A stretch of DNA of 64,000 bases from contig CM077115.1 in assembly GCA_039619475.1 (NCBI GenBank), positions 142,116,172 to 142,180,171 on the forward strand, read 5' to 3'. The notes beneath the pieces were generated by a model. The model was not told the DNA's origin, searched no databases, and was given only the letters and a program-made list of their open reading frames with translations. The position numbers and the translations under genes are program-made. Below are positions 11,035-22,775 of the stretch, in pieces. Origin of the DNA: Icerya purchasi. Taxonomy: Eukaryota > Arthropoda > Insecta > Hemiptera > Monophlebidae. Positions within the stretch are counted from its first letter, which is position 1. Each line of letters starts with the position of its first letter.

Positions 11035-13446
11035 GGATTTGTAACTCCTCTAATAAGGCAGGCGGATCTTTAGTAAACTCATTTGAATGTCTGAATTTTC
11101 GTATTCCCACACCGCAATCACCTACATTTATCCCTACTGCTAGTCGATGTAGCCTTAATATTTTAGACCCTAATCATTGTGAAAAAATTTAATTCATCAA
11201 CTTCTCCGATTCCTTTCTGTATCTCTCCCGTTAATCACAATCCGGCACGCTTTAAAATTAACGAATCATGTTGAATTTCGCCCGTCTTATACTATATAAC
11301 TTTCACTGTGTAGATTGCGAGAGTTATCGAAAGTACCTTTCAAACAACCTAAATATACCTAATGGTCCTTACAACAACAAAAGGTCAAATCGGCAAAGCT
11401 ATATGCCTAGATCTATAAAAATACTATTAACTGTAGCGAAAAATTACACCCTGAAAAAAAATATTACCCTATCTAGTAGTTTAAAAATTACTACAGTCCA
11501 AAATTCCGAAATTCTAGAAACCCCTATTTACAAATGTTACTAAAAATTATTAATAAAAATTTTAAATCCAGACTATACGATTATAGAAACAACAAATGGG
11601 TAAATAAAAATTAACCGAAAAGATAATAGAATCCGAAAGGTTATCAAAACTATTATTAGTCATACAAACACTATCCTTCCTTTGACATAAAATCATATTG
11701 CATTCACTGATAAAGATAACAGTAACTTGCAGATATCTTTTATTCGGTACAAACTCAAAACGAAAATTTATCTACACTTTACAAATAAAATTACAGCTTA
11801 CTAGATTTACACGATCAATATAAAACCAAAAAAAAAACAACAAAAAAACAAACTATTTAAACCTTCAAATATAGAAATTGCTTTCAAAATGTTAAGAAAC
11901 AAACATTCCCCGTTGGTTTCGAAAAAATCTTTTGCCATAATGACTAAAAATTTACCAAAAACAAAGCAATAGTTAATTTGACAATTATAATTAATTCTGT
12001 CATTATACTAGGATATTTGTTTAAAAAATGGAAAAAGTTCATCACTATTCCAGTTCACGAGTAAGGAAAGAGTAATGTCCTAGCTAGTAATCATAGGCCT
12101 ATCATTATCGGTAGCTTAAGAAAAATAGTCAAAAGACTAATATGTATTATCTAAATTAACATGGTGCACTAAAACATCTAATTAATCCTTTTCAGTTTAG
12201 ATTGGGAAATTATCGATTGCATCGTAAATAGCCTGACTTATCGATATCAGCACAAACGCGATTTTAACTTAAATAAACATTAGGCGTATTAATACTTGAT
12301 ATCGAAAAAGCATTTCATACACCTGGTCAACATGCGGCTAATTTATAAATAATTCAATATTAATTTTTAAAGTACTTAATTATTTTTTTAAACAGCTACC
12401 TAACAGACCGAACATTTTTGGCTAAAATAAATAGCGCTGATTCCTTTACTAAAATCGTGAATATACCACCTCGGAGGAAATTAAACGATGTAAGTATCAC
12501 ACTATACGTTGATGATGCAACTATTTACTGCTTTGTAATTTGCTGTTTAAACTAATAACTTCTGCGGATTACCCGAAATACTTTCATAAATGGAATGTTA
12601 AACATTAATAAAACAGAACATTTTACAAAGGGCTGTGACCTACCGCATTGGTCTTCCCTTTACAACTAAACCAAGCATATCACTGAATTGTAAAATAAAA
12701 TATACTCGGCGGTTATTTTAGATTAAAGCTAACATTCGCTAAACATGTAGACTGTATGGAAAATAAAACTTAAGCTTGTCTTTTTACCCTTTATATTCTA
12801 TATTTAGAAAGGACATCAAAAAAACATAGGTTTTTATAAAACATTTATAACGTCCATTATGTTTACCGGTTGAATTCAAGTACATCCTCAACTATCATCA
12901 ATAAAATCCAAAGAAAATAAAACAAATGTTGTAGATTCATTTTAGATTTATACCTTCACAGTAACGTTAACAATCTGTCCTTTATGAACGACGACATTTT
13001 TAATCAATACAAAAAACATTTTTGAAAATTTCACGCTACATGAAAACATTTTTGTTCAAATTCCTACAAGTACAAAATAAAAACAAATACAAACATAAAC
13101 GAACAAAACACTTCCTACTACAAACGCGTATAGCATAATACAATTAATGAACTCTTTATGCAACTTTATCTTTCATTAATAATGTATAAATTATCTTCAA
13201 ATTATAAATGGCATTCTGTAATATTTAAAAATTAGCCTTTAGAATGATTTTTTTTTTTTTTTTTTTTTTATCTCGCGATTTTATGTATTTATGCAATCGC
13301 ATTTTGATTAAGTTAAATGTATAGAATGTTTTGTACATGGTAAGGGCCGCTGCCCGGAATATGTATATAGATATACGAATTATGTTGTACCTTATACTTC
13401 TTTCAATAAATCTTTATTTAATTTAATTTAATTTAATTTAATTTAA
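11035..13446 (+). mobile_element. Old Jockey-type element (EN and RT remnants)
   Basis: No long frame survives, but shifting between frames recovers a Jockey-like polyprotein. Endonuclease: NKAGGSLVNSFECLNFRIP followed by SPTFIPTASRCSLNILDLI (11050-11170). RT: IEIAFKMLRNKHSP (about 11870), LILDIEKAFHTPGQHA (motif A, about 12283), NSYLTDRTFLAKIN (about 12393), IPPRRKLN (eroded motif B, about 12460) and ITLYVDDATIY (motif C, about 12500). Then LTFAKHV and a thumb-like INKIQRK. No RNase H is seen. The end (CAATAAATCTTTATTTAATTT) is a polyadenylation-like signal running into (TTTAA)n. Its erosion marks it as one of the oldest insertions here. Confidence 0.75.
13413..13446. repeat. (TTTAA)n tail repeat
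   Basis: Pentanucleotide array at the 3' end of the Jockey-type element, probably derived from its tail. Confidence 0.75.
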
Positions 13447-14268
13447 ATGAATTTCCTATACCACTGAATTGAAGAAAAAGGAAAAAAGAACTTAAATTCG
13501 TTGAAAAGACTGTGCGCCGTTATTGATAACCGAGACTATTGCTTACAAGGTCGCATTATAAATTTCACATTCCTTAAAACCCCCATCTCCGTCTGCCTAA
13601 TTCAATAAACGAAAAAGTAATTTATACGGATTCGCGATATTTGATTATGGAGAGCGAGTTACCAGCAGAGTGTTCTGATACGAGTATATCCACTATGCTT
13701 AACCTTTATAGAATAAAAATAATTAATGATGAAAATAATTAATAATAAAAATAATAATAGAGGTTACGACTGTCTTCCTTCGAGATGTATAGAGAGTAGC
13801 CTGTCATTCTCGCTTGGGTAATTTTAACTTTAAAAACTTGACTGATCCTCAAACAGGATACAAAATTTTCTGCACATCTTGACGTCGCAATAGAATCGGT
13901 AAATATGCGAGATGCCGAGCAACTTTTGCAATTTTTTCCCCCATCTGAGTCAGCAATTACTGATTTACCGCAATTTTTGATTATCAGTCCCGCATTCACT
14001 GCTAGGCCAGTCAATGATCGCAAAAGGTGAACGGATTAGTAAGAATGCCTTATTCGAATTATTAGCGTTCCATTGGCGTTTATCCGTACTAATTATGTAT
14101 AAAATTGTAGAGTCTGTCGCGATTTACGAATATTTACAATGTAATCATTGTATTAAGCTGTATTTTTATCATGCTTAAACAGAAAATCTTTTTTTTTTTT
14201 TTTAATTTTCGTCATCGGTTTATTTTAAAAACTATTTGAGCGGTAAGTTGTCTATTGCAACGAGGAAT
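13447..14268. other. No recognised gene
   Basis: A 94-codon minus-strand frame at 13739-14023 contains several Cys residues but matches nothing I know. It is probably fortuitous. Confidence 0.4.
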
Positions 14269-14270
14269 GT

Positions 14271-14431
14271 GTAATGTGAAATATGTAATGTGAAATATGT
14301 AATGTGAAATATGTAATGTGAAATATGTAATGTGAAATATGTAATGTGAAATATGTAATGTGAAATATGTAATGTGAAATATGTAATGTGAAATATGTAA
14401 TGTGAAATATGTAATGTGAAATATGTAATGT
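14271..14431. repeat. 14-bp minisatellite, about 11.5 units
   Basis: Near-perfect tandem array of GTAATGTGAAATAT. The uniformity of the units indicates recent expansion or gene conversion. Confidence 0.95.
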
Positions 14432-14747
14432 GTTCCCTAAAAATCGATTACCGCAAATTTAAATATAATACTGCCGATTGCAGCGAGAAATAGTTGTATT
14501 ATTGAAAGAAGCGAGTGAGGAAAAATAGTTCCTCGCTCGGAGTAAATCCGAAAACGGTAGGGCATATACCGTATATTTGGATATTGCAATTTGAAAGAAT
14601 AATTATAGACGCTAAATTGTATTTACCGATCATCTAAAAACACTTTTGTTAAATTCGTTTTCGTTTGACTGTCATTTATTTAGCTTCATACATTTAATAG
14701 TGGTAAATAAAGTTCAAAAAAAAAAAAAAAAAACTTAAAACTAACCA

Positions 14748-15026
14748 TATAATAAAACAAACTTTAATAACAAACAATAAGGGCAAAATAATTTATAAAA
14801 ATAAATTAGATAAATACCTTAATTAGAAACGTTTTCGGGCATAACCTATCATCAGCTAAAACTAACTTAGTGGAAACTTAAAAGAGTGTGTTTTAAGTTT
14901 CCACTAAGTTAGTTTTAGCTGATGATGGGTTATGCCCGAAAACGTTTCTAATTAAGGTATTTATCTAATTTATTTTTATAAATTATTTCGCCCTTATTGT
15001 TTGTTATTAAAGTTTGTTTTATTATA
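14748..15026. repeat. 279-bp near-perfect palindrome with hammerhead-like core
   Basis: Arms 14748-14883 and 14891-15026 (136 bp each) are inverted copies around the 7-base loop GAGTGTG. I find about two mismatches. Each arm, read outward from the centre, contains CTGATGAT, a short G/C stem and then CCCGAAAACGTTTC. This layout (CTGATGA, stem, GAAA) is that of a hammerhead ribozyme core, but the base pair closing stem II and the outer stem I are poor on inspection. Hammerhead motifs in inverted terminal copies are known from Penelope-like retroelements, so a PLE-derived repeat is one reading; a plain foldback MITE is another. Confidence 0.85.
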
Positions 15027-15983
15027 CAGTTTTAACAAACAAGTATGTATTCACCTACATTTAAAACTAACCAACCTTATGATCGAATCTGCGACTACCA
15101 AATAATTGTTATTGTACCTCCAAAATTTGTGCTACAACTCTGCGTTGTGCTAACTTTTTCTTCTCTTTGGCCTTCTTCTTGGACTATCCGGAAGAGTGAT
15201 AATATACATTCTCTGTTTATATTCCGGTTTGTGTTTAATTTTAATTTCTCAAAAAATTTTGAGGTATTTTTCAACTTGGACTACTTTAACAAATGGAGTA
15301 TCCAGATTGTTATGTAAAGCTAAATTAGAGAAACATATTTTGAAGCCGACGTGATTGTACGAAGAATAATGAGCGGTTGCTTTTGGATCTGTGCGAGATT
15401 GCTTCTGCCAGTTCTCCCAAATAGTTCAAGTCCTTACCTCAATATCGGTGCTATGACCATCAAGTAGACGGATCTTTTCAGTTTTAAATTCAATGTGGAT
15501 TTTTTTTTTTTTTTTTTTTTTTTTTCTTAAGGAATATGGTAGTTCGGCGCGTGCGAATATTTTCTTACCGATTTGCGTAACATGAACACGTAAGCCGGCG
15601 ATCCAAATATATACCCAGATGTTTAATTGCATTTATTTGTTTAATCTCAATGTTGTTTATTTTTGGTTTAAGACGAGTGATAAATCGTTTCGTAAAAGTC
15701 ACTTATTGACACTTTTCCTCGCTAAATTTAATCCTTCAGTTATTGGCACTTTATTGATATGGTTTTGTACGGCTACACTTGCTTGTATAGGATTAATGTT
15801 CAATAGTAGTATCATCTGCGTTGCGGTGATGGTTTGGTTTGATAGCGGTAAATCAGAGGTGTAAATAAAATATGGAATTAGTAGACTACTTTGCGAATTG
15901 GAAGCTAGAATTTTTTTCCCTCAGATCACGCACCATTAATTCTTACAACAACGGGCGGTGATACCTTGTAAATGAGATAAAAG

Positions 15984-15985
<2 letters not shown>
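15027..15985. other. Unassigned interval with long T run
   Basis: Contains a T run at about 15499-15526. Frames of up to 90 codons on both strands show no domain I can name. The minus strand has a GHSTDIEVRT-like phrase near 15430-15470, without enough context for a call. Confidence 0.35.

Positions 15986-16053
<68 letters not shown>
15986..16053. repeat. (TA)n microsatellite
   Basis: About 68 bases of alternating TA, directly abutting the Jockey RT fragment on its right. Confidence 0.95.
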
Positions 16054-16057
<4 letters not shown>

Positions 16058-16515
16058 TGGAAGAATTTTCCTCAGTTTATACAAAAACCCCAAACGCTAG
16101 ACTCGATTGAATGCCGGAGCCACATCCGGGAAAATGGCAGAGTATACTTTCTTCTTCTCCAAAACTGATGATATCACGTCTACAAGTCTGCGGCATTGTT
16201 AAATAGTTGCGTTCAGAATCCAAACCGATGATCCGGAATGATATTGTTTGTTAGCAATGGATGTAAGATCAATTTTCCCAGGATAATGAGCTCAATAAAC
16301 TGATTGTCCGATACGATGATAACGAGGTTTGAGGCTAGTTAGGTTTCAAAGTCATTAGTAATATAATTGATTTCTTCCACAAATTCGGACAGTCACCTAT
16401 TCGTAGAATAGCGTTGAATATACAGCAAAGAAGAGTGACAGCCTTTTTTTGGCAGATGAGACAAGATTTCTCCAGTTATTCATTTACAGAATTAGGTTTT
16501 TCATATGCGCGAATT
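16054..16515 (-). mobile_element. Jockey-type RT fragment
   Basis: On the minus strand, reading across frames from about 16510 down: FNAILRIGDCPNLWKK, SSYRTISLLSSLSWEN (the YRPISLL motif), IIPDHRFGF (the IPxxQFGFR motif), CRRLVDVISSVLEKKK and FPDVAPAFNRV (motif A region). Both ends are cut, the 3' side by the (TA)n tract. Several frameshifts show it is old. The motif order and spacing are those of Jockey-like RT; the loss beyond motif A is abrupt. Confidence 0.7.
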
Positions 16516-18389
16516 TCTTATGGTAAAATTTCATCAAAAAGTCAACGTACAATGTTATAATTCATTTAATATTGTATATCGGTATTAAATGTAGCCCAAA
16601 ACAAGAATATAAAAGATAATTTTTGTTTTGTTCTGTTCATTCTGAATTCAAAATTGCGGACGAACAATTTAAAACAAAAAAAGTATACTTTTAAAAAATA
16701 ATAAACGATCGGCTAACTAGAGAAGAAATTTCGCCGACTTTTTATTACACGAAATTATAAAAACAATAAGTAGATTTAATAAAATTAAATTAAATTTCTG
16801 ATTAATCTCGATTCTTTTGAGTACATGTTGTGATACTTTATGAATGTGAAAGCATTGCCCTTGTGTGTCACGGAAAAGGTTTGCCTCTGGAACGGATACC
16901 GTGGTATATACAATATGCAGAAAGCAGCTACGTTCCGGGTTAACGGGGAGCAAGTGCGTTAGAAAACCCTTAAAATCGGAAAGCGGGCGAAAACTGTTTA
17001 CCAGTGTCCATCACTAAATATTAAAGAACACTGAACAGAAGTCAGCAAAATCGGAGGATTACAAGGCGGCGGCGATGCGATTATTGTAAGATATTTTTGA
17101 CGTCATTTACAAAGATGGAAAAATTATTTCTCGTCTGATTAAAATTAATATGCGTAACTTTTAATAAAACTTTCCGAGCCTGAATTTAACTTTGAAGATA
17201 AAATAGCACTTCTTTTAGGCGCGACAGTCCTCTGCTGTATTTAATAATTCAATTTAGCTTGGCGTTGAATTTAACAGAAAGTTAATGACGTCATGCTGCT
17301 TTAAACCGAAATGAAACTGTAAACAATGTGTACGCAGATGTTCCCTTAAGAGAACACAGAAATCTGATTGTCACCAACGGCGATGTTATATGGAAAGCCT
17401 TCTATTATTAAAATTTGCAGGCAGAATGAAAATTGCGAATCGACTAAAATTAAAAGCCTGCTTATCGGCTGAACGCGAAAAGTTGAACACGCTATTTATT
17501 AACAGTTAATAAAAATTAATGAAAAACTTGATAAAAAAAAATTAATAATTATAAAAATACGGTAAACAGTTTCCGACCAAGTATTTATTAATTCGTTATT
17601 AAGTTTTCATTCTAGCGTATTTATTAATTTAGAAATGTGTTAATTAACTTTAAGCAACAACTCCGAGATATGTTTCGAAACAGTTTAATTAATGAACTTA
17701 CGAGATTAAATCACCTTTACAGAGAAATATGTCGTCGAAATATGTGCCGGTTTATTAATATTAATTACTAAATTTCTGTTTACGCGAATAACTGGTTGAT
17801 TAATTGAAACGTAAAATAGTACAGAAAGGATAATGGCTATTAGGTAATTATTATTCTAATAAAATTCTGTTATGTAAAATTAATTATTTTTTTCTTTATA
17901 AATATATGTAAATAATTTTTTACGCTTTATACTGGAAATATTGCTACCTTCTAATGTTACCATTATTATTATTATACGTTTAATATATATATATATATAA
18001 AAGTGTAAATTGTAAACATATACTAACCATGAGTAAGTAAATTAGATAGTTAAGTTTTTTTTTGTTTTTTTTTTTGGAAAACAGGAAGATAGAAAGAAAA
18101 TAGGAGAGAGGAGAGGAATGATGTACCAGGTTAGTATATGTAAGTTCCAAATCTGTTAATATATATACAAATTTATTTTAAGATTAATAAGCTATTATAA
18201 GTATTGTTATTTTTTAAAGTAAAACTTATGATTTTTGTTTCACCAAGCTCTGAATATCCAGATTGCATCTAATTTTATTTGTTATTATTATTAATTTTTC
18301 TTTCTTAGCTAGAATTTTATAATTTTGTTTTATTTTTCACCCTTAAATATAAGACAAAAGTTAAATTAAAAATTGTAATAATCATGTAT
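16516..18389. other. AT-rich interval, no gene seen
   Basis: Low-complexity AT-rich DNA. A 78-codon minus-strand frame at 16717-16953 has no recognised motif. A short (TA)n lies at 17982-17998. Confidence 0.4.
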
Positions 18390-18470
18390 TTTTAAAACAT
18401 TTTTAAATTTCTATAAAGGTCGCTATTTAATTTTCTTTTGTTGTATTTCTCAATTTTTTTTTTTTTTTTT

Positions 18471-18775
18471 GAGCACATCAACAGTGGAACGTATCTAACG
18501 CAAAGAATTGTACAGACTAACAAAGGAACTAGATTGAAAGGCGTGAATGCAAGAATGGAGTGGACACTATAAGGAGTAGGAAGGCCAAGGCGCAGAAGAT
18601 TAGAATACAGAGTAGCACGTTCGGAGGAAATAAAGGGACATTCGAACAAGACGTGATTCGCATCGCAGGTATAATTGAGCTCTAGAGGGTCACACAAAGG
18701 AGATTGAACAATAGAAAAACGGAAAAGAGAAGCCGGAAACAAACTTATTGCCAAATCTACTGCCTACTGTAGAAG
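18471..18775 (-). mobile_element. I-group family B, C-terminal fragment with poly-A
   Basis: A 120-codon minus-strand frame begins in a family B C-terminus: SPLCDP, then CDANHVLFECPFISSERATL and LGLPTPYSVHSIL. The C-x-x-x-H-x4-C spacing matches the Zn-knuckle-like patch in the other copies. The T run at 18454-18470 on the plus strand is its poly-A tail. The 5' side is truncated shortly before the Cys patch. Confidence 0.75.
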
Positions 18776-19250
18776 ATATTGCGTAATTATGTAATTTCCC
18801 TCCCCAAAATGTCTCTCTGGATCCGCTCCTGGATGTACATATATCAACAATAAAAGAAACCATGATAAATTTAAGTGGAAAATATATACAACGGCTCCAT
18901 CAAAAACCCGCTAACCGCTAGTTTACCAATTATCCACTTTGAACGCCTTAAAAGATTTAACCAAATGTAGTTACAACATAGATCATAACTATTACCGACT
19001 AATCAATCGTACATCTCGTTAGGATTATTAATCGTCAGTGGGTATGGTTACTCGTATTTATTTTTTATTTATTATCCGCACTGTTATTCATTGTCTCTTC
19101 AAACAGATTGTATGCAAAAAGACAAAAAAAAAAAAAAAAAAAAAATTATTAATTTCATTGCCACAGTTACGATAGAAAACGTTTAATAAAAATTAAAAAA
19201 ACATATACGAAAGCGGATTCCTCGGATAAATAGTGAAATAGTAGATTTTA
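18776..19250. other. No recognised gene
   Basis: AT-rich, with an A run at 19123-19145. No feature can be supported. Confidence 0.45.
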
Positions 19251-19600
19251 CGAATAAAAAAAAAAAGTAATTCCCATAAATTAATCAAATCTCCAAATCA
19301 CAATGAATCGTTACTTCCAGAATGCAGTAAGGTATCTAAACGAAAGTTAATTAGGGCAGCCAAAAAAGATTATCACAATACTATATTAAATAATTGCAGA
19401 CGTAATCAACAAAATTACACACTATTGATGGTTAGCATAAAAACATACATAATGTGGAAAAAATACTACAAGAAGATTTAGATAACGTATCCAGGTAGGC
19501 TCATGATAGAGACATAATTATCAATAAGTCAACGAACGCAAATAATGTACATTAGGACCCAAAGTTGATATAGAAGAAAGAAACCGAAAAGAACTCTACA
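19251..19600 (+). pseudogene. Possible non-LTR linker/RT-start remnant
   Basis: The plus-strand translation SKRKLIRAAKKDYHNTILNN, followed by QQNYTLLMVSIKTYIMWK, resembles the basic segment between endonuclease and RT in Jockey/CR1 elements (RxxRxAKKxYxxxxL, then W). No RT motif follows before the sequence becomes unreadable. This is a weak call. Confidence 0.35.
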
Positions 19601-19844
19601 ATGTGTATATTGGTTAGTAGTAAATAAGTTGAAATGTTTGGTCATTCTTCGTCTGGCGTGGTAGTTATATCCTGAGTCTCATTCTCCTTATTGAGGCTAA
19701 TTTCTTTACCATGGAAACGCTTCAACCAATTTGCATTACGTTTTAATTTTTTAAAACTATCTGCGTACACTTCGGCTAATCACTGTATGCGGAATTGAAT
19801 TTAAAGATGTTGATGATAATTCATTTATTTTTTTTTTTTTTTTT

Positions 19845-20289
19845 AACCCCCCTTTGGGCATGTCAACAAAGGATCTTCGCCCAGAAACGAAAGGAAGGAG
19901 AAGAATCAGTTAAATGTAGATTCGGTCAGCTATTGATAAGATAAAGGAACTGAGGATAGGAACAACTGAGATCGACGGAAACGATAAGATATACGAGGCA
20001 CAATAAGGAGTAGGGAGTTTGAGTGACAGCAGATTGGAATACAAAGAAGTATATTACATTAACGAAGGATGGACATTATATGGTCAGGATCACAGACGGC
20101 TTCGTCGTCAGGGTGAAGAGGGCAATAAGGGGAAAGAGCGAGATGAAAACGAAAACGTGAGGAAGGAAGAAGAGTATGATTCAGACGTAAACGGATAATA
20201 GGAACAATAACGGAGCGGCGAAGCGAAGGAAAATCGTAAAACCAAGGCCGCGTGGGAAGACTAGGTTGGATCGAAAAATTTAAGAGGAA
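19845..20289 (-). pseudogene. C-terminal region and 3' end of family B
   Basis: Reads RPWFYDFPSLRRSVIVPIIR, LRLNHTLLPSSRFRF and SPYCPLHPDDEAVCDPDHI, the C-terminal region downstream of RNase H. Frameshifts follow. The last 40 bases before the tail are conserved among family B copies. Confidence 0.75.
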
Positions 20290-20911
20290 GGTTGATTAGA
20301 AAAGGAAGAAACGTAAAAATCTGACCAAAATCTAACATGAAACACTTTTTACACAGTGAGAGTAAATTGGAAACGGGAATTTTAGGGGAAAAACAACGGG
20401 AGGATAAATTTGAGCCAAGGAATCTGCCATTTCGTTACCCTCTATCCGAATTATAACTGGGGCAGCCAGATCATATCAGTGCGGATAGCGTGAAGTGAGA
20501 AGAGAGTGTGAATAAGGGAGCGAATACGGAGGATGAAAAGGTCAGAGGAGTGAGAGGGGAAATGAGAGGAAATAGCTTTAAGAGCACACATGGAGTCGGA
20601 GATAATTAAAAATTTAGAAGAAGAACGATGTGAGGAAATATGGATTATGGAGCGTAAAATGGCCATTGACTCGGCCGTAAAGATAGTGCAAAAGGAAGGG
20701 AGACGAAAAGATTCAGAGAAATTAATGCTCGGAATGATGAAAGAAGCTCCAACTCCATTAGCTTCGAACCATCCGTAAAAATAGCAATATGGGAAGGAAA
20801 ACGGGATTCGATATAACTATGGAATTCCAGTATAACTATGTTGGATAGGAAAGGGATTTGGAGGAAATAGCTAAATGTAGAACACATTGGGAGGATTGGA
20901 GAGATCTGCAA
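20290..20911 (-). pseudogene. RNase H remnant of family B
   Basis: It overlaps the end of the RT frame and continues it after a frameshift. IAIFTDGSKLM supplies the first Asp. A second shift gives FTAESMAIL (the Glu), then FLIISDSMCALKAI (second Asp) and DMIWLPQL, where the PSHxGxxGNE motif is damaged; the following in-frame VTKWQ/GNEMADSLAQ is readable from 20430 down. All three acidic residues are present, but three frames are needed to read them. Confidence 0.8.
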
Positions 20912-22091
20912 AATTGAAAGAAACGTAAGGGAGATTGTTATAAGAAATTGTGCAGGATAAAAAGGAATTTAGCCGCAAAGCAATGTGGGCTAGAATAGGA
21001 ATTTTCTTGGGAGTAAAACGCCAGTTTTGCAGAATAGAAAGATATGAAGGAATAAGTTCGGAGGATGATAACGGTAAGCGTTTACACAAGAAACGATAAC
21101 CTAAATAGAATCTGCGGATGAAAAGGGGAGGCGAGTTAGACTCAGCGAGAACTGCTGGTACTCGAGAAGATCTAAGAACACCAAGGCAAAGACAAATACA
21201 AGAATTTTGAATTACATCCAGCTTGGAAAGAAGTGATTTTGAGGCAGAGCCATAGATAAAGGAACAGTAGTCGAATTTGGAACGGATAATCGAATTGTAC
21301 AAGGAAATAAGGAGAAAAGGATCGCCTCCCCATTTTGTTGGGGAAAGAGCTTTCAGTAGGTTTAGTCTTTTAAGGACAGAAGAGGAAAGGAAATTAATAT
21401 GTTCATAAAAGGACAGACGACTGTTGAGGAATACACCGAGATGGCAGAAGCATTCCCTACGAGGGAAAAGATTGGAGTTAAAGGATACAGAGACTAAAGC
21501 GGGATTAAAAGGACGAAGAGAAAAGAAAATACAAGAGGATTTTGAAGGGGAAATAGAAAGGTTCAAAGAGGAAAGAGATTGTTCCAAAGTAGCTAGAGAC
21601 GAATTGACACTTTCGTTAGCATCTACGATGTCACAGGATGAGGAAAAGAGAAGAATGTCATCGGCAAAAAATAAGAAAGAGGAATTCATAGAAAGAGAAG
21701 CAACAGAAATAGTATAAATATTAAAAAGAGTAGGACTAAGGCAGGATCCTTGTGGAAGACCACGTGAAACAACTCTTGTAACCTCGAACGATGAAGAAGA
21801 CAGGAGAATAGTACGATTTAACATCAAGTTAACAATGAGGGAACAGAAATGCGTCGGGATGTTAATTGCTATCATTCTATCTCGAAGAGTAAGGAGATGG
21901 ACATTATCAAAAGTACTGGAAACATCGATAAAAGTAGCTAGAGTGTACTGTTTATTGATGAAAGATTTATAGATATAGGAAACAAAAAGACTGACGCAGT
22001 CAGCAGGACCTAAGCTTGGATGGAAACCAAACATATTAGAAGGAGAAACGTTATTGTGTTCGAGCCACCAGATCAGGCGCTTGTTAAGCAT
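20871..22091 (-). CDS. Open reverse transcriptase frame of family B (406 codons)
   Basis: The longest open frame in the window; the same frame stays open upstream to about 22325. Before the first Met it already contains VTPPAWNTFIIIPIPKKN and SSLRPISLASCFRKLFEG, the start of the RT fold, so the Met at 22091 is not the true start. Inside: FGFHPSLGPAD (about residue 21), TLATFIDVSSTFDNVHL (motif A; the usual FD-AFD context is altered to STFD), SRGLPQGSCLSPTLFNIYT (motif B), FLFFADDILLF (motif C, intact ADD) and a thumb region with SKFDYCSFIYGSASKS. The frame closes at 20871 by a shift just before RNase H. It is derived from a retrotransposon; the lack of stops suggests a fairly recent copy or unusual preservation. 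Confidence 0.85.
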   Translation of the reverse strand: MLNKRLIWWLEHNNVSPSNMFGFHPSLGPADCVSLFVSYIYKSFINKQYTLATFIDVSSTFDNVHLLTLRDRMIAINIPTHFCSLIVNLMLNRTILLSSSSFEVTRVVSRGLPQGSCLSPTLFNIYTISVASLSMNSSFLFFADDILLFSSSCDIVDANESVNSSLATLEQSLSSLNLSISPSKSSCIFFSLRPFNPALVSVSFNSNLFPRRECFCHLGVFLNSRLSFYEHINFLSSSVLKRLNLLKALSPTKWGGDPFLLISLYNSIIRSKFDYCSFIYGSASKSLLSKLDVIQNSCICLCLGVLRSSRVPAVLAESNSPPLFIRRFYLGYRFLCKRLPLSSSELIPSYLSILQNWRFTPKKIPILAHIALRLNSFLSCTISYNNLPYVSFNFADLSNPPNVFYI

Positions 22092-22330
22092 GCCCTCAAA
22101 CAGTTTTCTAAAACACGATGCTAGGGAGATCGGGCGAAGAGAGGAGTTTTTCTTAGGGATAGGAATGATAATAAAGGTGTTCCAGGCAGGAGGTGTGACT
22201 CCTCTGGACAGAAAGGAGTTGAATATACAAAGAAGTGTTCGGAGAGCAAGATCGGATAACTTTTTTAGGACACAGAAGGGAATACCATTACGACCTTTGT
22301 TCGAACCGCTGGTATCAACGCAGTATCTCC

Positions 22331-22775
22331 TATTTTTATGCCCTTATTTACTAAATTTAAACTTTTGTCTATATATTGATTTTTTTTTTTTTTGTTTTTT
22401 TCCCTCATCTTAGTCTAAAATTTTTTCATATTCTGGAATGTATTCAGTGTGTATTGTAGAAACCTTGCCGCAAATATTTTGACCAACATTATTTTCTCTG
22501 GCGAGATTCTCCCCTTACATTGACTTATGTACTGCGGCAAATAAATTAAGAAATTTCACTTCGATATTCCTTTTCCCGAATTCTGCAATTCTTAGTCGCT
22601 TCAATATTAATCGGTTTTGTTATTCTACATCACCATTCGCTTTAGGCCGCTGTGCTGATATAGTAAGATGCTGGACACCTGAAAATTACTTAAGAATTCA
22701 CACATTTCATCAAACTACCTGACACTGGCATGCAGTGCATATTGATGGTTTGTCTTTTTACTAACGGACCGGGAT
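22331..22775. other. No recognised gene
   Basis: Contains a T run at 22380-22391. No domain seen. Confidence 0.4.

Larger units (their letters stand above)
19828..22330 (-). mobile_element. I-group family B, longest copy (RT, RNase H, 3' end)
   Basis: Minus-strand copy about 2.5 kb long. From the 5' side it holds a complete RT region, RNase H, the C-terminal region and a poly-A tail (T run at 19828-19844). The 3' end carries the family signature (TTTCTGGGCGAAGATCC...TTGACATGCCC). It is truncated just upstream of the first RT motif, so the endonuclease and ORF1 are gone. It serves as a local reference for the shorter family B pieces. No clear target duplication was found. Confidence 0.9.

Noticed and set aside
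14271..14431. CRISPR-like array
   Set aside because: The units are contiguous 14-mers without spacers, in a clearly eukaryotic setting: a minisatellite.
16717..16953. 78-codon minus-strand frame as a small secreted protein
   Set aside because: No convincing signal peptide or cleavage site, and the hydrophobic end is an AT-composition effect.
21424..21717. 97-codon plus-strand frame rich in Glu/Lys
   Set aside because: It is the complement of the RT frame on the minus strand; the charge comes from the reverse of its Ser/Leu-rich codons.
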